In this document: piece after piece, positions 10,054 through 19,635 of the stretch
Layout: each line of letters opens with the position of its first letter
Numbering within the stretch: position 1 is the stretch's first letter
From: Gari tellinella
Taxonomy: Eukaryota; Mollusca; Bivalvia; Cardiida; Psammobiidae
Direction of reading: 5' to 3'
Assembly (NCBI GenBank): GCA_922989275.2
Contig: OV277859.1
Location: 87,416,198-87,480,197 of the forward strand
DNA: 64,000 nucleotides
Position numbers and translations under genes: made by a program
The notes under the pieces: model-generated
What the model saw: only the letters and a program-made list of their open reading frames with translations
Told to the model about the DNA's origin: nothing
Databases searched by the model: none

Positions 10054-10331
10054 TAAACGCGTCTGAACTTGAAAGTGTTGGTGATGGTTTCAAACTGAAA
10101 TATATATACAGAGGTATGGAATGGAAAGAAAACCATGCAGGAGATTAATAGTGATCATTCTGAAAACAGTATTTCTATTTAGATGTCTTTGATAGTAGGC
10201 GTTTTAGCTGTTTATATAAACAGAGAACTTGTAACATTTATTATATACTGTAAAGAACCTGTAAACCGGATTCGGCCTGATAATATAACCATTTTTTGGC
10301 AAATAACTTAAACACGTAAATATTATTTCAG
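10054..10331. other. Unassigned segment
   Basis: No element ends recognised; just precedes a coding-like stretch. Confidence 0.4.
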
Positions 10332-10562
10332 GCATATTTGGCGAGAATCTTTACCTACGATAAATTAAATTTATTAAAAAAGCTCGATGATGGTTTTTTT
10401 AAACCGCAGCGAGTTCGACAACCTTTGGTGCCGCCGCATTTTAAAGAAACATGTCACTTTCTTCGTCCGGAAATGATTCATGCAAAAAAGCAAAGTGAAA
10501 GTAGATTCTTCTTATTTTACGAAAATCATGTTAACTGCAGAATGTACTGTTTATTCACTTGA
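10332..10562 (+). other. Coding-like stretch (possible exon remnant)
   Basis: An open frame of ~76 codons begins directly after a splice-acceptor-like tattatttcag and ends in TGA. The translation includes RQPLVPPHFKETCHFLRPEM. There is no ATG near its start, so it would be an internal or terminal exon. It lies outside any element I recognise and is unchanged in copy 2 (36240-36470). No family recognised; chance is a real alternative. Confidence 0.25.
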
Positions 10563-10640
10563 CGTTCATTACTTTATATGGTTTCATTGTTTCATCTAAT
10601 ACAGTTTTCAAACATACATGTAATCGAGTTTCGTTTTTAA

Positions 10641-10850
10641 CCCCTTCACTGCCATGACGTCATCAAATTTAAACAATTGTCGTCTGCTTCTATTTCTAAA
10701 AATCAATTTTTTAGGTATTTTGACTTAAGAAATATTGAAACGAGTGTCAAACAGTTTGGATCCTGATCAGACGCCGCGTTACGCGGCGTCTGATCAGGAT
10801 CCAAACTGTTTGCAAATAACTACTGGACTCGGGGTAAGGCAGTGAAGGGG
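10641..10850. mobile_element. F1 foldback element, best preserved (210 bp)
   Basis: TTAA at 10637-10640 and 10851-10854; ends ccccttcactgccatgacg and ggcagtgaagggg. The core is a perfect inverted repeat with 32-bp arms (10748-10779 and 10781-10812) around one base. No coding capacity. Confidence 0.95.
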
Positions 10851-10901
10851 TTAAGGAACTGATAATACCCATCGATATGATTGAATGTTCTTCTCTGGAG
10901 C

Positions 10902-11152
10902 TGGGGCCCGTTTTATAAAATGTCGTACTCGTACGACAAAAAAGGTCGTAAGTCAGAATCTACATTTCTCAAGAATTATGTATTTCTACATCTAATCCTG
11001 TCTTGCGACACCCCATTTGAATCGTCTTGAAAAGACGATTCCAAAGAGATGTCACAAGACAGGATAAGATGGAGAAATCAGAAATTAGATGTATTTTAAA
11101 GTTTTGACTTAAGACCGTTTTTGTCGTACGACGTTTCATAAAACGGCCCCCA
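10902..11152. mobile_element. F6 full-length palindromic element (251 bp)
   Basis: Starts tggggcccgttttataaaat and ends in the near complement. Core C at the centre (gaatcgtcttgaaaagacgattc region, 11030-11041 for one arm). Confidence 0.85.
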
Positions 11153-11240
11153 GAGGAGCACTGGGTAAATGTTTTGAAACTGATGCTGACAAGAGATGGT
11201 CTCAGAGACTTTAAAACCTCACAAACTCCTTCACCATTGA

Positions 11241-11428
11241 CCCCTTCACTGCCTTCACTCGAGTATAAAAGTAACTTACAAACAGTTTATATCCTGATCA
11301 GACGCCGCGCAACGCGGCGTCTAATCAGGATCCAAACTGTTTGAAACTCATTTTAATATATTTTTCTAAATTTGAGAAATATAAGGAGAGAATTGTTTGA
11401 AATTGATTACGACATGGCAGTGAATGGG
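11241..11428. mobile_element. F1 element (188 bp)
   Basis: Left site TTGA (11237-11240), right TTAA (11429-11432); ends ccccttcactgcc and ggcagtgaatggg. Core gatcagacgccgcgcaac/gcggcgtctaatcagg. Confidence 0.85.
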
Positions 11429-11569
11429 TTAAAAAAATCGTCCACGTTAACTACTGCTTTCCCATAAAATAATATGTCTAAAACATTTATCATCCCAAGT
11501 TTTATTCTTCATTTTCTAAGTATGTACAATCACATATACAAGAGAACACATTCTATAATACTATATCAA

Positions 11570-11755
11570 AGCCATAAAGTGTCGTCTGCTTCAAATGTTT
11601 TGTCTGCGAATACTTTTAAAAAATCATTTTTAAGCTATTTAAAATGAAGAAACTTAGCATATGAGTACCAAAGAGTTAGGATCGAGATAAGACACCGCGG
11701 ACAACCAATATCTGCATATCACTATAAATAGTTTGGCATTCTTCTTTGATTAGAT
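11570..11755. mobile_element. F1/core A remnant
   Basis: Retains gtgtcgtctgcttcaaatg and a decayed hairpin (ggatcgagataagacaccgc). No clear ends. Confidence 0.4.
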
Positions 11756-11764
11756 AGCTTCATA

Positions 11765-12004
11765 CAGTGGATAATGTATTATGTTTTCCCAATAAACGCG
11801 ATTATGCTAAAATCTTTATGTCTATTGTAAACATTTTCGAGCCAGATGCCAGGTAACCCTGCATCTGATCAGGCTCCAAACAGTTTGCCCACTCAGATAG
11901 AATAGATCGACAGACTCTTCAAAAAGTTGTCATTGTAAACATTTTATTCCATAACATTTACATCCGGTTCCGTTAAACGGGGGAGAATAACGTTTCCTCC
12001 TCTG
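11765..12004. mobile_element. F4 foldback element, complete (240 bp)
   Basis: Starts cagtggataatgtattatg after TA (11763-11764); ends gagaataacgtttcctcctc-tg before TA (12005-12006). Core A arms are shortened (gagccagatgcc / gcatctgatcaggctcc). Confidence 0.82.
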
Positions 12005-12086
12005 TATCAATTTTTTTTATAGGATTGATGTTTCATAGTTAAAGAAAAGTCCATACACAATATACTCCAAAAAGTTTAATAGTTAA

Positions 12087-12576
12087 GCCTTTACATCATA
12101 AATAGCCTGATTCTAGTTTTGAAGACAGGTGCCCACTTAAAGCAGGTTGAAAGTAAAGCCGAATGCGCCTTAACCCTTTACCTTATAGCCTGTTTTTAAC
12201 TTTGAAAATAGGCGACTGCTTAAAGCAGGTTGAAAGTAAAGCAGAATGTGCCCTAAGGCACATTCTGCTTTACTCTCAGGCTGCTTTAAGCTACCACCTG
12301 TTAGAATAAAGAAAATAATTCTTATAATACATATGCATGGCTTTATAGATTGGAACTATTTTCTACAGCGGAGGAATAAACTGAATGCGCTAAAAGGCGC
12401 TTCTATGAGGGAAAGGGTTAAGGCGCATTCTGCTTTACTGACAGTCTGCTTTAAGCTACCATCTATTTAGAAATGTCTACTTATGTTACATGTTCAAGAC
12501 TGTATAAATTGGAACTATGTTCTTCAGCGGAGCTATAGATTAATTGCGCTAAAAGGCGCTTGTATTGGGGAACGGG
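12087..12576. mobile_element. F2 element split at its apex by another F2
   Basis: Outer element bounded by TTAA (12083-12086, 12577-12580). Its arms gaatgcgcc and ggcgcattc meet at a central TTAA, into which a second F2 has inserted (12174-12417). In copy 2 the same element is uninterrupted at 37997-38238. Confidence 0.92.
12174..12417. mobile_element. F2 foldback element nested in an F2 apex (244 bp)
   Basis: Starts ccctttaccttatagcctg and ends gagggaaaggg; TTAA on both sides (12170-12173, 12418-12421). The empty site in copy 2 is the single TTAA at 38080-38083. Core B hairpin gaatgtgccctaaggcacattc region. Confidence 0.96.
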
Positions 12577-13425
12577 TTAAATGACCTGCGAACAGTTAAG
12601 CACAATATCGGAGGTCAAGACCTTCAGAGACGGAAAATGACCAAACCTATTCGATACCAAGCTAAGATACTGTAAAACGGACAACTTACAAATACCGTTG
12701 TCATAGTAAATGTATTGTCTGTTGTGGGGGAATTTGGGAAAATATATTATGCTGGTATATCCCTTGACGAATGGGACTTATGGTACATGTGCATGTTCAA
12801 GACTGTATAAATTGGAACTATGTTCCTCAGCGGTACTATAGATTTATTGTGCTAAAAGGCGATTGTGTGGGTGACGAGTTAAATGACCTGCCAACAGTTT
12901 AGCATAATATCGGAGGTCAAGACCTTCAGAGATTGAGACTGACCAAAATTATTCGATATCAAGACACGAGACTGTCAAACGGACAACTTACAAATACCGT
13001 TGTCATAGTAAATGTATTGCCTGTTGTTGGGAATTTTGGGGAAATATATTATGCTGGTACAGTGCTCCCTCTCTACAACGGCTCTCCCAACAGTTAACGA
13101 CTCCTTCCTTACAACGACCCTTGCCGCAGTTCCTAAACAGGACCGTTATGTCATACGCTTCTACTGCTGCAATATCGTCTGCTGTTTTTCTCAAAGTTAC
13201 ATATTTGACATTTTGACAGAACAAAGGTTAATGATGAGTGCCAAACAGCTTGAATCCAGATCAGACGCCGCGTAACGCGGCGTCTGATCTGAATTCAAGC
13301 TGTTTGCAAATGTAAACCAATCCCCCTCCCTATAACGACTCCCTCCGCACAACGCGCACAATTGTTGTCTCCCACTGGATGTTGTTTTAGAGAGGGGCGC
13401 TGTATATCCCTTGACGAATGGGACT
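12480..13425 (+). repeat. 303-bp tandem duplication, second copy interrupted
   Basis: The landmark tgttcaagactgtataaatt is at 12491 and 12794 (period 303). Both copies contain the F2 right end and a shared flank (atcggaggtcaagaccttca). The second copy is split by the F5 at 13060-13402. Confidence 0.92.
13060..13402. mobile_element. F5 foldback element, complete (343 bp)
   Basis: Starts cagtgctccctctctacaac after TA (13058-13059) and ends agaggggcgctg before TA (13403-13404). The unfilled sequence tgctggtatatccc is in the first tandem copy near 12752, which proves the TA duplication. Core A: gatcagacgccgcg and exact complement. Confidence 0.95.
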
Positions 13426-13705
13426 TATGCATTTGTAAATCGAATTGGAAGTTGATAGTCTCCCAATGTCCTTCTGAAGATTAATTCCATCCCTTGATCT
13501 TTAGGCCATGGTCAGCAATGGCCCATAAATAACCCCATTACATAATCACTTTACGTGGACATAGCTCAGACATAAATATTCTCTAAGGCTTTAATAAAGA
13601 TAGAAAAGACATTCATACCAGTTGACATTCAAAACCCATTAGGAACATAAGTCAATGTTTTATCATGGTGCCTAGCAGGGTTACGAATTTTATGTCGTAT
13701 GAAAA
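13405..13705. other. Unassigned segment
   Basis: The first ~20 bp complete the 303-bp duplication. The rest shows no element ends or coding frame. Confidence 0.4.
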
Positions 13706-13707
13706 TA

Positions 13708-13906
13708 CAGTCGAAATTCGATACTTCGAACTCGCTCAAATCGACCTTACCGGTACATTGTATTTCATGTTTAACTTCGATTAATTGATATCGCTTAAGT
13801 CGAACATACCCGTATTTCAAAGTTAAAACGTGGCTAAGCCACGTTTTAACTTTGAAATATTGGTATGTTCGAACTAAAGCGAGTTCGAATAATCGAGTTT
13901 CGACTG
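13708..13906. mobile_element. F9 pogo/Tigger-like foldback element (199 bp)
   Basis: Starts cagtcgaaattcgatacttc after TA (13706-13707) and ends cgagtttcgactg before TA (13907-13908). The centre is the palindrome aaaacgtggctaagccacgt. CAGTCGAA termini with TA duplication are typical of pogo/Tigger MITEs. Fragments recur near 16200-16250 and 16475-16540. Confidence 0.9.
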
Positions 13907-13908
13907 TA

Positions 13909-14149
13909 GTATGCTTGTGTGTGGTCTATTATGTTTCTGAGACTCTTTATTATCTTCAGTGAAGGAAAACATTATTCTTCCTGTAGAATATTTTAAAATA
14001 TGAAACTCTGCCCACGATAAACACATCTGAGCTAAACTATTACACTGATCAATAAAATATGGAAACTTTACACCGTAAACGAGTGCAAACTCATGCCAGA
14101 CATTTTTTTTAAGAATACCACCTTGGTCAAGAAATTCTGATCTAGGAAA
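13909..14149. other. Unassigned segment
   Basis: No element recognised. Confidence 0.35.
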
Positions 14150-14151
14150 TA

Positions 14152-14270
14152 CAGTAAAACATCTCTATTGCAACAACTCAATTGTGTTTATTAGTAGGTT
14201 TTAACGACAGCTGACTGCTTAAAGCAAGGTGACTGTCGCCCTGGTTTAAGCTACCATCTGTCTTTGATAC
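14152..14270. mobile_element. F3 element, shortened
   Basis: Starts cagtaaaacatctctattgc after TA (14150-14151). The core B hairpin is much reduced and the right terminus is lost. A core A half-arm (gcgtaatcaggatccagta) follows near 14292. Confidence 0.65.
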
Positions 14271-14402
14271 AACCAGTTAACGTTACGCTGGGCGTAATCA
14301 GGATCCAGTATGTTTCCAAATCATGAAATATCGGGATACAGGGCAAACACTATGCCCAAACTTATAGAAAATTGACCTAGCATTGATGTATGCGTCCTTT
14401 AA

Positions 14403-14646
14403 ACCATAACCCCATAGCCTGTTTCTAGTTTTGACGACAGGTTACTACTTAAAGCAGGTTGAAAGTAAAGTAGAATGCGCCTTGAGGCACATTCTGCTTT
14501 ACTTTCAGTCTGTTTTAAGCTACCATCTGCTAGAAAATAGAAAATATTTCTGGTGATACATATTCATGACTGTATAATTTGGAACTATCTTGTTCAGTGG
14601 AGGAATAAATTAGGGGCGTAAAAAGGGGTATTTATGGGGTAGTGGG
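14403..14646. mobile_element. F2 foldback element, complete (244 bp)
   Basis: TTAA at 14399-14402 and 14647-14650. Left end accataaccccatagcctg, right end ggggtagtggg. Core B hairpin gaatgcgccttgaggcacattc region with small mismatches. Confidence 0.9.
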
Positions 14647-14712
14647 TTAACTAACAGTGAACCGCTGTAAAGTACATGCCCACGTGCCTGCACTATTTGT
14701 CATTTTGAAATA

Positions 14713-15069
14713 CAGCGCTCCCTCTCTACAACAACACCCATTTGGAGATGAAGATCATGTATGTTGTTCGTATGGAGTTGTTATAGGGAGGAAAATTGGC
14801 TTACATTTGCAAAAGGCTTGAGTCCAGATCAGACGCCGCGAAATGCATTGTCTGATATGGATTCAAGCTATTTGTCACTCGTCATTATGTTTTATTCTTT
14901 TAAAATGTCCATTATGTGACTTTGAGAAAAACAGCAGACGATAATTGTCAGCAGACGATATTGCATCCGTGAAAAGGTAGGACATAATTGTTTTGTTTGC
15001 GGAATAGCAGCAATCGTAGCTATAAGGAGGGAATTGTTGTTCAATGACTGTTGTAGGGAGGGAGCACTG
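14713..15069. mobile_element. F5 element (357 bp)
   Basis: Starts cagcgctccctctctacaac after TA (14711-14712) and ends tgtagggagggagcactg; the right site is mutated to CA. Core A is decayed on the right arm (gcattgtctgatatgg). Confidence 0.85.
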
Positions 15070-15129
15070 CATAATGGTAAACACAACAGTAAATAGTCAA
15101 AAATGGACTTACAAAAGATTACGAGTTCG

Positions 15130-15338
15130 GGTGGTAATTCTTGTTACAAATTCTTATCTAACATTTGCAAACAGTTTGGATCCAGATCATACGCCACGTT
15201 ACAATGCATGTGATCTGGATCCAATCTGTTTGTCATTCGTACTAATTTTTTCTTCAATTCTTAAAACCATAAAGCAGATTTTGAGGGGTTTTTGCAGACG
15301 ACAATTTTGAAGCAGACGACAATTCAGCATGATAAGGA
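15130..15338. mobile_element. F1 element, left end decayed
   Basis: Core A hairpin tttggatccagatcatacgc and complement; right end with gcagacgacaattttgaag before TTAA (15339-15342). Left terminus not recognisable. Confidence 0.65.
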
Positions 15339-15342
15339 TTAA

Positions 15343-15727
15343 ACGTAAAAGGGTGTCGCTTCCTTTCTTTTAATTTAAAAGCTTGAAATAGATTAAAATC
15401 ATATCAAATGTAATCGTCAGATATTAAATGCTACACTCGGAACTGCCATTGGCGTTTCCATCTTTTAAATTTGATATCTGTGTCAGTTTTCAATGAAATA
15501 CGTATTCGCTTATATGCCGTCGAACTTGTTGGTTTTTTTTAAGTATTCAATCAAAAAACGACTAACACACATTTGTAATACCAGTGGTTGCTTAATTATG
15601 CAAAAAATGTTCAATATAGAAAGCTCCTATAAGTGTTTTCTTAATTACATTCGTCTTACGTTTAACAGACATTTATATTTCCTCAAAACGTGGCTGCTAA
15701 GCACACGTTTGACTCACTACATGTATA
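15343..15727. other. Unassigned segment
   Basis: AT-rich, no element ends found. Copy 2 differs by a few short indels here (near 41078 and 41205). An 83-codon frame at 15493-15744 runs into the next MITE and is broken by an indel in copy 2. Confidence 0.45.
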
Positions 15728-15932
15728 CAGTAAAACCTCTCTAATACGACCACTAAAAAGAAGGCTAATTGATTGTATATAATTCAGGTTACATCTTAAA
15801 GCAATGTGACAGTAAAACAGAAAGCTCCTAAAGGAGCTTTCTTTTTTACTGTAACCTTGCTTTAAGTGGTCACCTGTCAAAGACAGCTAAGAACTCGCAC
15901 ATGTTAGCTGTCGTAATAGAGAGGTTTTGCTG
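15728..15932. mobile_element. F3 foldback element, complete (205 bp)
   Basis: Starts cagtaaaacctctctaatac after TA (15726-15727); ends gtcgtaatagagaggttttg-ctg before TA (15933-15934). Core B: gaaagctcct/aggagctttc. Confidence 0.9.
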
Positions 15933-15998
15933 TAGTTTACATTAATCAGCTCATTAAGTTTATTGTTACTATGGCTATGTTATATCTGCATTTCAGTA

Positions 15999-16150
15999 CA
16001 GTACAACTTCTCTATTACGACCACAACTTGTGTATTATTAGGTGTTAACGGCAGGTGACTGCTTAAAGCAAGGTGACAGTAAATTAGAAACCTCCTTTCT
16101 GTTTTACTGCTACATGTACTTTGCTTTAAGCTGTCACATGCATGTCCATT
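15999..16150. mobile_element. F3 element, right end truncated
   Basis: Starts cagtacaacttctctattac after TA (15997-15998); core B present with a shortened apex; right terminus missing. Confidence 0.75.
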
Positions 16151-16261
16151 AAAATAGATCGGATAATCGCGACGTGAGTTTAGTTGTTTCCTAATTTTTC
16201 CCGCTTAGCCACGTTTAAATTTTGAAATACGGGTATTCTCGACTTTCCCGAACTCTGATTA

Positions 16262-16470
16262 CAGTGGAGAATATGTTATTTTTCCAAACAAATGCGTTTA
16301 TGCCTGCAAACAGGTAATTCGAGGCGGTTGATCAGGTGCCAAACTGTTTGTAACTCAAATTAAAAGGAACAGTCAGAATTGTCAAAAAGTTGATATTTTC
16401 AACACTTTATTGTAATTGCGTTTGCTTGTCGTTTGCGCTTAAACGGGAAAGAATAATGTCTCCTCCGTTG
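16262..16470. mobile_element. F4 element (209 bp)
   Basis: Starts cagtggagaatatgttattt after TA (16260-16261); ends aaacgggaaagaataatgtc-tcctccg. Only half of core A remains (gttgatcaggtgccaaac). Confidence 0.75.
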
Positions 16471-16683
16471 TGTCGAATTTCAATACGGATAAGTTTGACG
16501 AAATGAAATCAGGTTATCAATGTTCGACTGTAAATGCCATTTCCAAATGTAGCATTTTTTAACTTTATCCCAATTGTCTCAAATCAAAACACAATTGGAT
16601 TGTGTATGACAAGCAAGGATTTCGCTAGGTTTATAGGCTTAAATAGCAGACGCTCGTAAAATCACAGTCAAAATTCAATTTAA

Positions 16684-16890
16684 CCCTTTCACCACATAGG
16701 CGTCGCAAAACGTCGACATTGCAAACAGTTTGAATCCAGATCAGACGCCGCGTCACGCGGCGTCTGATCAGGATCCAAACTGTTTGACACTCGTGTCGTT
16801 ATTTCGTAAGTAATAATAAATTAAATCTAACTTTTGCAATGATCTGCAGACACCAATTTTGAAGCAGACGACAATAAGCAGATGAAGGGG
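16684..16890. mobile_element. F1 foldback element (207 bp)
   Basis: Left TTAA (16680-16683), right site degraded to TAAA (16891-16894). Left end ccctttcaccac, core A gatcagacgccgcgtc and complement, right gcagacgacaataagcag. Confidence 0.87.
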
Positions 16891-16894
16891 TAAA

Positions 16895-17452
16895 ACTCTC
16901 ACGATTAATTTGGCGCTGAAAGGGTTTACCCTTCTCTTGTTAATTGGCATGGTACTGACCTTTGCAAACTGTTTAGATCTAGATCAAACGCTGAGTGCTT
17001 CATTGACTTACCAGAATTCCAAACTGTTTGCAGCCCAGTTTGATATAGTGCATCTTCAATTAGAATGGAAAATTAACGTTTTTCAATTAGATAACATGAT
17101 TGGTTTTAGCAATTTAATCATGTACACAGACGTGTGGTTTGTAAGAATTATACGAAAAAAACACAATGTTGAATAAGAACTGCTAAAAACATTTTAAAAC
17201 AAGTTGTATTTGGAAAAAAAATCTTCTGGATCTATATATGTGTGCTTAAAAATGGCCTTTCATTCATTGTTGTTTTAAAGTGACAATCGGGATGTCAAAC
17301 AGTTTAGATCGGGATGAGATTATGAGATCCAAACTGTTTGTAAAATTCACCTCAATATATGTAATTAACAGGAGAATATTTATACCAAAACTGACTTAAA
17401 TGCCTCACTGAAATAATCTGCAATATACGTCATTGAAATAACTTTCACAGAA
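16895..17452. other. Unassigned segment with two core A remnants
   Basis: Decayed hairpins at about 16955-17030 (gcaaactgtttagatctaga ... ccaaactgtttgc) and 17295-17343. The rest holds nothing recognisable. An 88-codon frame from 16910 looks like a signal peptide but is a reading of hairpin sequence from a TTG. Confidence 0.5.
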
Positions 17453-17661
17453 CAGGGAAGAAAACTTTATAATCCCCAACAAACGCATTTATGTTAAAAA
17501 TATTATATGCTCATTGCAAGCAGTCAAGCGCATTGGAGCTAGATCAGACGCCGGGTAACCAGGCTTCTGATCAGGTTCCAAACCTTTTGCCACTCAGGTC
17601 AAACTATTTTTCTATTATACGTTTGTATTTTAACGGGAAAAGAATAACGTCTTCTCCACTG
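17453..17661. mobile_element. F4 element (209 bp)
   Basis: Left end diverged (cagggaagaaaactttataa); right end gaataacgtcttctccactg before TA (17662-17663). Core A with the F4-type apex gatcagacgccgggtaacc. Confidence 0.78.
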
Positions 17662-17663
17662 TA

Positions 17664-17833
17664 GCTTCGATGAAATGCAAATTAAACAAACAAGACAATG
17701 CCATGTTTGAATCTTATAGATGGGGGGATCTGACAGGCAATTCGTCAAATGCGTCAATGATTAACATGAGCACGTATCTACGCCGTGTACTATTAACGTG
17801 CAATCACCGATTAAATCTTTCTCTGGGTATCGT
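17664..17833. other. Unassigned segment
   Basis: A 65-codon frame from the ATG at 17670 crosses this stretch. One G is lost from the G-run near 17727 in copy 2, breaking it. No recognisable domain. Confidence 0.35.
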
Positions 17834-18030
17834 CAGGGCTCCAGAGAGTAAAAAGGGAGTAAACTGAACAAATTCAACATTTTTTCACTCATTTCAGCAT
17901 CAACTCCTATGGTGTTACTACTCATTAGAATCGTCTCGAAGAGGCGATTCTAATGAGTAGTAACAACATAGGGTTTAATGCAGAAATAAAGATTTTAAAT
18001 TTTGAAATACTCTCCTTGTCTGGAGCTCTG
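17834..18030. mobile_element. F7 foldback element, complete (197 bp)
   Basis: Ends cagggctccagagagtaaaa and ctccttgtctggagctctg. Core C: cattagaatcgtctcgaag / gcgattctaatgag. In copy 2 the core is perfectly paired (agacgattc), while copy 1 has one mismatch. Confidence 0.85.
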
Positions 18031-18402
18031 TATCGAAAAATGACGTCTACTTTTATTTCAAAATTGAAGATTTCGGCATTTAGAAATGAGTATGTGTTTC
18101 AAATACATGTAGTTTGGAACTTGATCAGACGTCGAGTTACGGAAAATGTAATTGTACTCGATGATGTGAATTCAATGATTGAAATATAAAGCAAATGCCC
18201 AATGTGTTCCGGATTGCACAATCTATATGTAGCTTAAACATACATCAACGCTTCTGAACCATTCAAAACTAAGAAAAAAAAGTTTAATTTTAGTTTGATT
18301 ACGGAGGCATAGTGTGCTCAGCCATTTCCATTGATAGTCGTTCACAAAGCTCGCCGCTTAATGCAGAACAACATTAATGTAGAAAACATGTTCTATGAGC
18401 TA
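18031..18402. other. Unassigned segment
   Basis: Contains one core A half-arm (aacttgatcagacgtcgag, near 18118) and otherwise nothing recognised. Confidence 0.4.
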
Positions 18403-18651
18403 CAGTGGAGAAAACGTTATTCTTTCCCGTTTAAACGTAAACGAAACGCAAACGCAGTGTATTAAAATGGGTAAAATGACAACTTTTTGACAATTTTGAC
18501 GACTCATTTTAAACAGAGTGGCAAACAGTTTGAAGCCTGATCACACGCCGGGTTTCCCGGCGTCTGATCTAGCTCCAAACTGTTTGCAATTTGGAAATAA
18601 TAGTTTAAGCGTAAACGCGTTTATTGGGAAAGAATAACGTTTTCTCTACTG
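18403..18651. mobile_element. F4 foldback element, complete (249 bp)
   Basis: Starts cagtggagaaaacgttattc after TA (18401-18402) and ends agaataacgttttctctactg before TA. Subterminal cccgtttaaacgtaaacg and complement; core A with ggg/ccc apex. In copy 2 an F10 element is inserted at its TTAA (18605-18608 here is empty). Confidence 0.93.
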
Positions 18652-18676
18652 TATGTATAACCAGCACTTTGTTTAA

Positions 18677-18920
18677 CCCTTTACCCAATAGAAGCGCCTT
18701 TTAGCGGATATGATTTATTCATCCGCTGAAGAAAATAGTTCCAATTTAATCAGTAATGAATATGTATTATATGGAATATTTTCTATATTATAGCACATGA
18801 TAGCCTAAAGCAGGCTGAAAGTAAAGCAGAATGCGCTTTAAGCGCATTCTGCTTTACTTTCAACCTGCTTTAAGTAGTCACATATCTTCAATACTAGAAA
18901 CAATGCTATCAGGTAAAGGG
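18677..18920. mobile_element. F2 foldback element, copy-1 specific (244 bp)
   Basis: TTAA at 18673-18676 and 18921-18924; starts ccctttacccaatagaag and ends aggtaaaggg. The empty site in copy 2 is the single TTAA at 44850-44853. Core B: gaatgcgctttaagcgcattc region, a perfect palindrome but with a variant apex. Confidence 0.95.
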
Positions 18921-19635
18921 TTAAGGACTGGTGGGCAAGTAGAATAAGTGTTTAGGGCTGAACATTCCTCCAGTTTTCAGAAACCCCAGCTTATCTGAGA
19001 CCCGGGCTTTCGTTTCATCTAAACGGGAAAGAATACTAGTTTCTACTACATCCCCGATATACCTGTTCCAAATGAGTTTGTACATTGAAGAATGCGTTAT
19101 TCTTCCCCAGTAAACGCATCAAGTTATGTTATTTAAAACCCTATTCATTGCATACAATTTGGATCCAGATGAGACGCCGGGTAAAATTGTTTGCCACTCA
19201 AATTAAGATAAGTCGCCAGAGTTTTCCAAAAGCTGCCTCTCTTTCCATTTTTGCATTGCTATTTATTACGTTTTATTTCAAAATTTGCAATATAAATAGA
19301 CAATGCAGCAAAATTAAAGTTTATGATAGATCAATAACGGGAAACTAGTGCATTCAGTGTGGTCCTGATGAATTTACTTAACATACAATGTATTCAACCC
19401 TAGTGACGAGTATACTCATCATTTACAAACAGTGTACGTGTGAGGATAATACTTGTCCCATGCAAACAGTGTAGACCCTGATCAGAGGGCTCCTCAAGGA
19501 GTCCTCTGATCAGGGTCTACACTGTTTGTCATTTTGAAATATATTGTTAAAATCAACCCTAAATAGTCAAAAATGGACTATACTTATTTTGAAATTGGAA
19601 CTGTCCTTTTAAAGTTTTAGGGGTGAATGAGTTAA
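18921..19635 (+). repeat. Internal direct repeat, right copy
   Basis: Matches 6312-8118 without the 1,082-bp insert. Diagnostic differences from the left copy: aatgagtttg (left aatgcgtttg), gtacgtgtgaggataatac (left gtacctgtgctgattacac), and a short deletion at about 19062. Confidence 0.92.
19382..19631. mobile_element. F8 foldback element, complete (250 bp)
   Basis: TTAA at 19378-19381 and 19632-19635. Core gtagaccctgatcagagggc and near complement. Empty-site reference for the 1,082-bp insertion at 6940. Confidence 0.9.

Noticed and set aside
16475..16540. Second complete F9 (Tigger-like) element
   Set aside because: Only scattered F9-like words (tgttcgactgta, tcaatacggataagtttg) remain; paired ends and a central palindrome are not visible.
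16910..17176. 88-codon frame with a signal-peptide-like start
   Set aside because: Starts at TTG, and the FANCLDLDQ stretch is a decayed core A hairpin; copy 2 has a different C-terminus after a single base change.
6312..19635. LTR retrotransposon with ~0.7-kb direct repeats around 12.6 kb
   Set aside because: No gag, protease, reverse transcriptase or integrase, no primer-binding site, no TG...CA ends, and the interior is a patchwork of MITEs. Better explained as an old segmental duplication.
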